NCBI GenBank assembly: GCA_964627505.1
Contig: CAZVKB010000073.1
Coordinates: 1-13,811 of the forward strand
From: JACJWR01 sp964627505
Lineage (GTDB): Bacteria > Actinomycetota > Actinomycetes > S36-B12 > UBA10799
DNA length: 13,811 nucleotides
Direction: 5' to 3'
The position numbers and the translations under genes were made by a program. This document shows positions 6,271 through 13,321 of the stretch, piece by piece; position 1 is the stretch's first letter, and every line of letters starts with the position of its first letter. The notes below the pieces were generated by a model that was given only the letters and a program-made list of their open reading frames with translations, did no database searches and was not told the origin of the DNA.

Positions 6271-6402
6271 CGACGAATGCCCGCCACCCCCAAGCGACTA
6301 TCCACAGACCTGCCCCGGCTATTCTCCCGGCCCCCTTACTGCAAGAAGCGAGTCGTCGACTGAGGTCCGCCCGCCCGTCTCGCTTTGTGCTAACCGTCTG
6401 GC

Positions 6403-6408
6403 TAGCCT
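6403..6408 (+). promoter_or_regulatory. -10 hexamer ahead of the leader ORF and the large ATPase-nuclease gene
   Basis: TAGCCT fits TANNNT and ends 7 nt before the ATG at 6416. A small odd palindrome, AGTCG-t-CGACT (6351-6361), lies about 40 nt upstream and could bind a regulator. No -35 match was found. Confidence 0.4.
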
Positions 6409-6415
6409 GAAAACG

Positions 6416-6451
6416 ATGCGGGTCACAGGCCTGCGAATTGGGGTGGTCTGA
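6416..6451 (+). CDS. 11-codon leader ORF directly upstream of the large gene
   Basis: ATG 6416 to TGA 6449-6451 encodes MRVTGLRIGVV. It starts 7 nt after the -10 hexamer, so it could be translated from a leaderless transcript, and its stop lies 2 nt before the GTG of the large gene. The only Shine-Dalgarno-like sequence for the large gene (GGGGTGG) is inside this ORF. Coupled reinitiation is therefore plausible. It may be a bona fide leader peptide or simply the visible footprint of a leaderless start. Confidence 0.4.
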   Translation: MRVTGLRIGVV

Positions 6452-6453
6452 TC

Positions 6454-9400
6454 GTGGACGAGAACAATGGCCGGGCCTACCTTGAGGCTGTGGTAGGCGA
6501 GCGCGCTCGCCACATGACAGCTGAGGAGGTTCGCACCACCTGTTCGTTCGCCCGTGCCGAGAGACTGCTCGGCCGTGAATACCACGGCCGGTTCCTCATC
6601 GAACTCCTGCAGAACGCCGCTGATGCTTGGCGCAGCGATCCCCGGTCCGAGCGTGGACGATCACGCGTCGCCGTCGTCATCGGCGATGGCCCGTCGCTCC
6701 TGGTGGCGAATCAGGGGAGCGCCATGTCCCCTGCCGTGGTCATCGAGTCGCTAGGTCACATCGGTGCCTCCAACAAGCCCGAAGGAGAGGCAATCGGCCA
6801 CAAGGGGATCGGGTTCAAATCCGTGTTGGAGGTCACGCACGCTCCAGAGATCTACTCAGGGCTGCACAGCAAAGACATCGCCATGGCAGTCGCTTGCAAT
6901 CCCGCGGAGGCCAGGGATCAGATACTGAAAGACAGCCCACGGTGGGATGAGTTCCTTCCCGAAGTGCAGGGACTCGACCTAGCCGACGATCTGGCCGCGA
7001 TACCGATCCTGCGTTTCCCACGATGGGTCGAAGCCTGGCCGAGGAACGTAGCGGAGCTGGCGGCAGATGGATTCGACACCGTCGTTCGTCTCCCCTTCAA
7101 ACCGGTCGGGTCGGCCAGGGCCGCGTACACCAAAGAGCGCTGGCTGGAAACCGTCCGTCGTGCCACCGCCGACCTGAGCGATCAAATCCTCGTCCTTCTC
7201 GGCTCATTCTCCGAGGTACGGATCGTCGATCGGCTGGCATCAACCGAGGTGCACATCAGGCCTGAGTGGGAGGGTCCGCAGATTGACCCCGGCCGGGCTG
7301 GGGACTGGGCTGACGTACGCGTCCTTCGTAATGGGTCAGCTTCCAGCAGCTGGAAGTTGGTCCGCCGCACCCTACCGGCCGAGGCTGATCTTGCCGGTGA
7401 GGTCGTCGCCGGATTGCGAGTGGCACCTGCGCCCGAGCGGGTTCCCACGGAACCGGCAATCGCCGAACGGTTGGCCGTAGTCCCGGCCGTCCCCGGCTCT
7501 CCCTCAGCACCGTTCCACCTGTTCTTTCCCACACGAATCGCTTCCGGCCTACCCTTCCTCCTACACGGCTACTTCGAGGTGGACGCAGCGCGCACAGGCT
7601 TCTACCGGGGGTCAGCTGATCGCAATAAAGCCATCCTGGCCGCGCTGACGAAAGCGGCAGTCGACTTGGTGTGCGACGCAGCGCACGATCCCGACATCGA
7701 TCTGGCGACCCTGGTCAACTTGATCGCGGACTGCAATGAGCCGGAAGATGAGTTGGCCCAGTTCTTCCGGAGAGAGGTCCTGAAAGGCCTCGACGACAAG
7801 GCATGGATTCCGGTCGAAGTTGACGGCAATAGCAACCAGTGCAAATGCCCTGATCAGGTGTTCGTCGCCCGCACGGAGCACTTGGCTCGCCAAATCGCTA
7901 GGGTCTTCCCACCGCAATACGTGTTGGAGCGAGTCAGTCTTTGGCTACCTGACGGCGCGCTCTCCGAGTCCGCCCTGCGACTCATCCGGACGCGACCTCG
8001 AACCGACGATGCGCAAGGCGACTTCTGGGAGACCCTGAGTGCTCTTCTGCGACCGGCGGACCGGAACATCTGGACAACAATGGACCAGGCAGACGCTGGA
8101 TTCCTGGCCCTGCTGGACCTGCTCGACGCCCTCAGGGGCGAAGACCCCAATGCTACAGAGGCCCTGATCACAGGCTTGCAGGGCGATCCGGCTAGCCGGC
8201 TCCTGCCGACCATCGGACCTGGCAGTGGCCGCCAGTTGCTGCCCATCCCGAATCCCGCCGCTGGTGTGGCCGGTCAGCGCAGCGCCCTGGTGATGGCCAG
8301 AATCGGTGCGTCTGACGGCGAAGCGCCTGTCCCCCCGCAGGAACTCGACCTCGCGTTCCTGCCCGAGGGATTGCTCGCCAGCGATGTCGAGGTCAACCGC
8401 GCCAGAGCACTTGGAATCCGGCCCTTCACCGTCGACACCGTGCTCGACCGTCTCAACGGTATCGGCGACTCGGAGGCAGATCCACCTGGTGTGATCCGGT
8501 TCTTGTGGCACTTGCTGGCCCGCGCGCGAGTGTCCGGCTTGGGCACAAAACGATCCGCTGAGATTGCGGCCGTGTTCGACCCGACTCAGTGGTTCTGGTG
8601 CCGCCCGGATCGAGCCCGGGACGAGACCGGCCGGGCGCGCCAGCAGCGCGAGCGGTACCTGTCCGAAGTGAAGCTGCCAGCCCGTGACGGTACGTGGCGT
8701 TCGGCCGGTTCGTTGGCTTTCGGCGAGGATTGGGCCGACTGGCTCGAGTCGACGCAACACGCAGAAATCCGCCCCACAACGACTCGTAAACGCGCCGAGG
8801 CTTACCGGGCTCTGGAGGCTATCAGTCCGGGCCCGGACTCATTGCTCGCGCCACCTGCGACCGTCCTGGGTCTCCTTGATGATGCACCCTTCCGACACCT
8901 GCCAACGGTCGGTCCGGGCGAGGGATCGGAGGAGGCGCCAGACGTTTCCATGCGCGACGTCGAGCGCCACGCCTTCCTACTCCGGTTGGGAGTCTGGGAG
9001 GTTCCTCCGATCGCGGCGTGGTCGAACTGGTCACCGGAAGCCCGAGCCCGGTTCCCCTGGACAGAACCGATGGCCGACCATCGGGAAGCAGCTGTGGTCG
9101 AGGCAGGCGGCTGGACCTTCGGCCTTGAAGGCTGGGGAGGTAAACGCCACAACAACGCCTACCTTGCAGAGGACTTTCGCTTCGCGTGGCCGCTGCAGGA
9201 GGCAGCTTCCCGGAACGCCAGAGCCCTGGCTGCAGGCTTATGCGCAGGCCACAGGTTGTATGCCGATCGGCTTGGCGCCCGGTTGTTCTGCCCCGGGTGC
9301 AGCAACTCGGGTGCCTCTCACCGGGCGCGTCGAGAGAGCAACGCCTCGTGGGAGTTCCCGAGCGTGTTGGCGCTGGAACTGCGGCACGAACCCTGGCTCG

Positions 9401-12159
9401 AGTGTGTACTCGATGGCGTCACGACCGAACTGCCTGCGGCACCTGTGGACGCCTGGTGGCGAGAACAGGTGCCTACCGGAGCCGGGTTGCGTCAGAGCCC
9501 GTGGCGACTACTGCCGATGTGCAGTCCCGCCACCGGTGTGACCGATGATCTTCGTCGGCTCATCGGGGTCAATACGATTGAGGATGCCGATCTCGCCGTT
9601 GTGACGCGCCTACTGCGACAGCTTCGCGACGATTTCGTAGGCGGTTCCATGGCGGTGGACCCGTCCGGATCCAGCAGTGCGCGTCAGGCTTTTGTCACCT
9701 TGCACCGGCTGGCCTACGAGCACCTGGCCGAACTGGCGGGTGACGACCCGGCTGGACTTGCGGGCACCATCGCCGAGATCGGGGTGCTGTGCGAACTTGG
9801 CGATCGACTGGCCTACCGAGCCCCTGCTGAGGCCCGACACGATGATGGTCGGTTCGCAACCTATGTTCGCTATTTCGCCGCTGGAATTCCATTCATCGTG
9901 TTGCCGCGCCCGCAGGTTGCGACGGCTAGGAGCCTCGGCGTCCAACCTTTCGCGGTCGACCTCACACGCGACGGCGAGGATGATGGTCTTGACGTCACCG
10001 ACGACCTTCACGAAGTCCTTGGTGACCGCATCCCCGAGTTGCTCGCGATCGTGGTCAATCACAGCCTAGGCGGCCAGCAAACTCTCGAACTCGACAGTGA
10101 GGCTTTCGCAGCACGATCGCGGAGGCTGCAGAGCCTCAACGTGCGCCAGGTACCCGACCTGGTGATCCATGCCTCCGTCGAGGGCACCTCCCTAAACAAA
10201 TCATTGGGCCAAGGTTCCTACCAGGACATCTACATCCAGAACCCCACCTCCGCAAAGCCTGTCTTATTTCACGACCTGAACGGCGATGGCTGGCAGGACC
10301 GCCTGCGGCGCAAAATTGCCCCTCACCTGGCGGCCGTACTGGAGAACGGCGCTTACGCAGACATATTCGCCCTATTCCTCCTGGCGGAGAGCGATGGCGA
10401 GCGCGAGGAGTTCCTGCTCGAACGCGGAATCACCGGGGACGACGTTGATGCGGTCGCGGCACGCATCGGAGTGGTCGGGAAGGAGGAACAAGCGCGGAAC
10501 CTGCGCTGGTACCAAGCCGTGCTGAAGGCATGCGGCTCCGATGACAGCCAGCCCACGTTCGACGACCCCGAAAGGTTGGTGGCGCTATTCGAGGCTGCCT
10601 TGGCAGCCAGGGGCGGGCACGACACCATCACGGCGCGCGCCCTCGTGGAGGCCGGTGGCGGCGAAGCGGCACGGCGCGACACTAGCGAGGGCAGCCCGCT
10701 GAGGATTCTGTTGGAGGCGGGCGTCGACCTCGCTGACCTGGATCGGCAGTTGCGACTGCTGGGCGATACGGGCCTGGCTATTTCGGTGACCAGGCAGCGA
10801 TTCGCCCGGTGGCTCGATGACCACGGACGTCGTGTCGTGGCCGTTCTCGCGACACGACACGACGCCGAGGCTGCAAAGTCAGCTGTGCGTGAAGTCAGGC
10901 CACCTGATGCTTTGGCGCTGTGCCTCGAACCTCCGCCGGATGAGCTTCTACAGCCCGTTGCAGCCCTGCTGTCGAAAAGGGGATTCCATGTTGCAGCGAG
11001 AGACCTGGCGTACGACCCCGCGACGACGTTGGCCCGCCTTGGCAACTTCGCGTCAGTTGATGCCCTTGACTCCGAAGTCTTGCTGATCTTCAACGAAGAA
11101 GAGCAGCGTCAGGCACTCCAGGTACGAGCCTCCCAGTGGCGTCGGGAGATCAGACTAATCGCCGTGCTCAGCCGCATGGGGCCTACGGAAACACGATCGA
11201 ATATTCGCGCTTTGGACGAGGAGTCCGCACACGCACTCGGCGGTGACGTGTTCCAACCGAGTGACCTTACCGCTGGTGTCGAGAAGCTTTTCGCCAATCA
11301 ACCCGGACTGCGGGACTGGCTGATCAAGCGGCTTGATAACTCGATCCGGAGCCAGGCGCCCGACCGCGACGAATTGCTTGCGGCCGCGGCCGGCTTCGGC
11401 GTGGATGTGAACCTGCTTCAGAAGCTGCTGGCTGCGTTGGACGCGCCAAGACGCCGCCGAGCCCGCGAAATCATGAGTCGGTCAGTGACCCTGCGGAAGG
11501 AGAACGTGGTACCCCGTCGTCCTGACGGTCTGGTCGTCCCTAGAAGTCGCGGCCAGAAGCCCCTGAACGTGGCTGCGATCAAAGTGGATCCCGGCTCCGA
11601 TCGCCGCAAACGGGAGCTCGGCGACGAGGGCGAGCAGTGGGCGTTGGCATCCGTCATCGGCGAACTGCTGCGGCTGTCGGATGCGGACCGGGGAAAGGCC
11701 ATAGATGCGGTCTGCGACCTGCTGGGCAGATTCGATGGTAGCCCGGTGAGAGCCGCACTGGTGCACGCCGAGTTGGCACGATCGCAGGAATTGGATGATG
11801 AGGAACTCGTCGACGAACTCACCGGCCTCCTGCACGTGTCACGGCACAGCGACGCCTTCGGTTTCGACCTCATCGGGTGGTTCCCCAAAGGCCCCGACGG
11901 TGGGCCGCGGGCGGTGTGCCTGGAGGTGAAGAGCAGCGGATCGGCGTCATTCAAACTCTCGTCATCGGAATGGGCGAGGGCCGAGAAACTGCACGCGGAC
12001 GGCGTCGGCGACCAGTACGCCGTGCTGGTGGTTCGCCGCAGCCGGCAGAGCACGACACCGAAAGGGATGGACCTTCTGGCTGATCCCGTGAGCCTGCGCG
12101 ATTCAGGCCTACTGCGCCTCGACGTGGACGGTTGGACTGCGAACTACCGGCAGAGCTGA
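6454..12159 (+). CDS. Sacsin/NO VEIN-type HSP90-like ATPase with C-terminal DUF3883 (NOV_C) nuclease-like domain
   Basis: 1901 residues, one frame, start GTG 2 nt after the leader ORF. The N-terminal ~250 residues are a GHKL-type ATPase of the sacsin/NO VEIN kind: ELLQNAADA (50-58, N box with Mg-binding Asn), VANQGSAMS (84-92, in place of DxGxG), LGHIGASNK (100-108) and IGHKGIGFKSVLEVT (114-128, glycine-rich ATP lid). A sacsin-like segment (HLFFPTRIASGLPFLLHGYFEVD) follows near residue 355. The long middle has no named domain; a CPGC pair sits at 946-949. The C-terminus has the NOV_C pattern with a PD-(D/E)XK-like set: GDEGE with Glu1727, GFDLIGW with Asp1805, and LEVKSSG with Glu1824 and Lys1826. 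Such ATPase-NOV_C fusions are common in bacterial conflict and defence loci; a phage-sensing, ATP-driven nuclease acting alone is my inference. It is flanked by direct repeats and small TA-like genes. Confidence 0.9.
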   Translation: MDENNGRAYLEAVVGERARHMTAEEVRTTCSFARAERLLGREYHGRFLIELLQNAADAWRSDPRSERGRSRVAVVIGDGPSLLVANQGSAMSPAVVIESLGHIGASNKPEGEAIGHKGIGFKSVLEVTHAPEIYSGLHSKDIAMAVACNPAEARDQILKDSPRWDEFLPEVQGLDLADDLAAIPILRFPRWVEAWPRNVAELAADGFDTVVRLPFKPVGSARAAYTKERWLETVRRATADLSDQILVLLGSFSEVRIVDRLASTEVHIRPEWEGPQIDPGRAGDWADVRVLRNGSASSSWKLVRRTLPAEADLAGEVVAGLRVAPAPERVPTEPAIAERLAVVPAVPGSPSAPFHLFFPTRIASGLPFLLHGYFEVDAARTGFYRGSADRNKAILAALTKAAVDLVCDAAHDPDIDLATLVNLIADCNEPEDELAQFFRREVLKGLDDKAWIPVEVDGNSNQCKCPDQVFVARTEHLARQIARVFPPQYVLERVSLWLPDGALSESALRLIRTRPRTDDAQGDFWETLSALLRPADRNIWTTMDQADAGFLALLDLLDALRGEDPNATEALITGLQGDPASRLLPTIGPGSGRQLLPIPNPAAGVAGQRSALVMARIGASDGEAPVPPQELDLAFLPEGLLASDVEVNRARALGIRPFTVDTVLDRLNGIGDSEADPPGVIRFLWHLLARARVSGLGTKRSAEIAAVFDPTQWFWCRPDRARDETGRARQQRERYLSEVKLPARDGTWRSAGSLAFGEDWADWLESTQHAEIRPTTTRKRAEAYRALEAISPGPDSLLAPPATVLGLLDDAPFRHLPTVGPGEGSEEAPDVSMRDVERHAFLLRLGVWEVPPIAAWSNWSPEARARFPWTEPMADHREAAVVEAGGWTFGLEGWGGKRHNNAYLAEDFRFAWPLQEAASRNARALAAGLCAGHRLYADRLGARLFCPGCSNSGASHRARRESNASWEFPSVLALELRHEPWLECVLDGVTTELPAAPVDAWWREQVPTGAGLRQSPWRLLPMCSPATGVTDDLRRLIGVNTIEDADLAVVTRLLRQLRDDFVGGSMAVDPSGSSSARQAFVTLHRLAYEHLAELAGDDPAGLAGTIAEIGVLCELGDRLAYRAPAEARHDDGRFATYVRYFAAGIPFIVLPRPQVATARSLGVQPFAVDLTRDGEDDGLDVTDDLHEVLGDRIPELLAIVVNHSLGGQQTLELDSEAFAARSRRLQSLNVRQVPDLVIHASVEGTSLNKSLGQGSYQDIYIQNPTSAKPVLFHDLNGDGWQDRLRRKIAPHLAAVLENGAYADIFALFLLAESDGEREEFLLERGITGDDVDAVAARIGVVGKEEQARNLRWYQAVLKACGSDDSQPTFDDPERLVALFEAALAARGGHDTITARALVEAGGGEAARRDTSEGSPLRILLEAGVDLADLDRQLRLLGDTGLAISVTRQRFARWLDDHGRRVVAVLATRHDAEAAKSAVREVRPPDALALCLEPPPDELLQPVAALLSKRGFHVAARDLAYDPATTLARLGNFASVDALDSEVLLIFNEEEQRQALQVRASQWRREIRLIAVLSRMGPTETRSNIRALDEESAHALGGDVFQPSDLTAGVEKLFANQPGLRDWLIKRLDNSIRSQAPDRDELLAAAAGFGVDVNLLQKLLAALDAPRRRRAREIMSRSVTLRKENVVPRRPDGLVVPRSRGQKPLNVAAIKVDPGSDRRKRELGDEGEQWALASVIGELLRLSDADRGKAIDAVCDLLGRFDGSPVRAALVHAELARSQELDDEELVDELTGLLHVSRHSDAFGFDLIGWFPKGPDGGPRAVCLEVKSSGSASFKLSSSEWARAEKLHADGVGDQYAVLVVRRSRQSTTPKGMDLLADPVSLRDSGLLRLDVDGWTANYRQS

Positions 12160-12168
12160 GGGTGCCCA

Positions 12169-12191
12169 CTGGATCAGCATCCCCGATCCAG
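12169..12191 (+). terminator. Hairpin after the large gene, candidate terminator
   Basis: CTGGATC (12169-12175) and GATCCAG (12185-12191) form a 7-bp stem with a 9-nt loop, starting 9 nt after the stop. A competing pairing exists between CACTGGAT (12167-12174) and ATCCAGTG (12225-12232). There is no T-tract. Confidence 0.4.
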
Positions 12192-12243
12192 GCTGATGAA
12201 CGTGCGCGGGTCAATCGACCTGGCATCCAGTGCCATCTGACGA

Positions 12244-12257
12244 CGGCGGTATCGCCG
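12244..12257 (-). terminator. Hairpin at the outer edge of the right repeat
   Basis: CGGCG-GTAT-CGCCG is a compact 5-bp stem with a tetraloop, followed on the minus strand by a second hairpin TGGCA-ctgga-TGCCA (12235-12221). It lies about 130 nt beyond the stop of the 95-aa gene, at the position matching the hairpin of the left repeat. Confidence 0.35.
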
Positions 12258-12404
12258 AGTGGATCGCTCGCCTCTATGCGCACCAGTCATTTGCTTTCCC
12301 TACTCGGATCGCTCCGGGAAAGTCAACGGAACCTTGATTGCCGATGCTGCACTGCGGACACTAGCGACAGGATGGCCTTGGAGCGGACTCAGGCAGCCAC
12401 GATT
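12257..12404. repeat. Right direct repeat flanking the ATPase-nuclease gene
   Basis: Partner of 5996-6124. The inner 42 bp (12363-12404) are identical to 6083-6124 but for one base, and they include the last codons (IVAA-stop) of the 95-aa gene in the same frame as in the left copy. Divergence increases toward the large gene in the left copy's outer part and ends at GAGTGGATCG (12257-12266). No target-site duplication or terminal inverted repeats were found. Confidence 0.75.
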
Positions 12405-12676
12405 GCGCCGCTGCGTGCCGTGACTGTTCCGGCGTTGATCACCATTCGCGCAAGTTCCTGTCCACGTGCCTCAGCTGCCTCAAGGTTCGACATGTCGAGC
12501 ACAAAGTCGAAAGTGATCGTGGATTGACCAAGGTCGGACCCGATTGTCCACTCAAGGACGTCATCGGCGCTCTCGGCAATATCGGAGCACTCGTCCATGG
12601 CGCGGACAACCTCATCAGATGTGATGGCGGGCATCCCAATGACCACTTCGATTTCGGTGACAATCTTTTCGGACAT
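12389..12676 (-). CDS. 95-aa acidic partner of a small two-gene, TA-like module
   Basis: ATG at 12676, 95 residues. Strong Shine-Dalgarno AAGGAGGT about 8 nt upstream, which is formed by the last codons of the preceding gene, and a 4-nt gap, so the two are translationally coupled. Acidic, mixed alpha/beta character: TEIEVVIGMPAIT (about 7-19), a helix rich in Asp/Glu (20-42), strands LEWTIGSDLG and TITFDFVLDMS (about 41-63), then a helix EAAEARGQELARMVI. No catalytic motif is seen. By size, charge and coupling it would suit the antitoxin or immunity role beside the basic 72-aa protein; this is inference. Its last codons (IVAA) lie inside the right direct repeat. Confidence 0.85.
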   Translation of the reverse strand: MSEKIVTEIEVVIGMPAITSDEVVRAMDECSDIAESADDVLEWTIGSDLGQSTITFDFVLDMSNLEAAEARGQELARMVINAGTVTARSGAIVAA

Positions 12677-12680
12677 GCGA

Positions 12681-12899
12681 TCAAACCTCCTTCCAGCATG
12701 ATTGCCGTTCAAGCCACTTGCTGACATTGAGCAGGGTACCGCCAACGGAAGGAGTCAGGGGAATCGATCGGTGATGCTGCCCACACGGGCACCAAATGTG
12801 AAAATAGTTCTTCCTCCGTGTGGCTCGCCACCCTGCGACCTCCGCACGTCGGATAAGCGCTTCCCATTCCTTTATCGGATGGCGTGGACGTTCCCCCAT
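12681..12899 (-). CDS. 72-aa basic protein, HicA-like toxin candidate
   Basis: ATG at 12899 with AGGA 8 nt upstream; 72 residues ending QSCWKEV. Basic, with a helix HPIKEWEALIRRAEVAGW (8-25) followed by RATRRKNYFHIWCPCGQHH (26-44) and SIPLTPSVG, then a C-terminal helix LNVSKWLERQ. The order helix, basic strand with His, strand, helix is that of small dsRNA-binding-fold toxins such as HicA, but the HicA G-S-H-H signature is not exact, and the CPCGQHH motif could instead bind metal. Small genes of this type (CPC...H then a Thr-Pro motif and a W-L-x-R-x-x-C-W tail) are frequent in Actinobacteria beside an acidic partner. It is coupled to the 95-aa gene. Toxin activity is inferred. Confidence 0.82.
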   Translation of the reverse strand: MGERPRHPIKEWEALIRRAEVAGWRATRRKNYFHIWCPCGQHHRSIPLTPSVGGTLLNVSKWLERQSCWKEV

Positions 12900-13298
12900 G
12901 GAATCGATCCTGCCACAAGGCTCGGCTCCTGCTGAGTGACTTGTGTTCTGCCCTGTGGATGACGCTATTGGACGCGCCGAAGGCAGCGCGTTCTTGGCCA
13001 AGCCCCTGTTGCGGCTGATCCAGGCATAACCACACGTCCACCAATGCATGGCAGAGGTCACCCTCACTAGGCAACGGAGAGCAGTCATCCTCAAGGCTGC
13101 CCTTGGAACGGCTATCCCGGGCAATTCGCTGCGCCGAAAACACTCTGGAAAGGTGGTGGATGAACTGGTGCCGCCACCCGCACCTCTTTCACGAGAATGG
13201 CCGCTTTTTAGGTGTGTCTGCCGCCGTCCACTCTCACCGCTGCAGGCTTCGTTTGGGTCTGGCTTTCGGCATCGCAGGGTTAGTCTGGAAGGTGCGAG
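12900..13298. other. Intergenic, no convincing gene
   Basis: This 400-nt gap lies between divergent genes. The only coding-like stretch is GTG 12943 to TAA 13029 on the plus strand (28 codons, ends AFLAKPLLRLIQA). It has no ribosome binding site and is probably a remnant or chance. A -10-like TAGTCT (13281-13286, plus strand) near its right end could serve the lipoprotein gene. No repeats or RNA gene were recognised. Confidence 0.4.
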
Positions 13299-13321
13299 AT
13301 GTCCAGCTTCGGAGGTGCCTG

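Noticed and set aside
6298..6306. DnaA-box-like CTATCCACA
   Set aside because: Single 8-of-9 match with no cluster, no AT-rich unwinding region and no replication gene nearby.
5996..12404. Composite transposon or IS element
   Set aside because: No transposase, no terminal inverted repeats and no target duplication. The flanking repeats are about 130-150 bp and overlap gene tails.
12943..13029. 28-codon plus-strand ORF ending AFLAKPLLRLIQA
   Set aside because: Reasonable composition but no ribosome binding site, no promoter geometry and very short; kept only as a note in the intergenic entry.
12709..13143. 145-codon minus-strand frame covering the 72-aa gene
   Set aside because: Shadow of the 72-aa gene and its upstream region; Ser/Arg-rich composition, and no start signal, whereas the 72-aa frame has family-like motifs and coupling.
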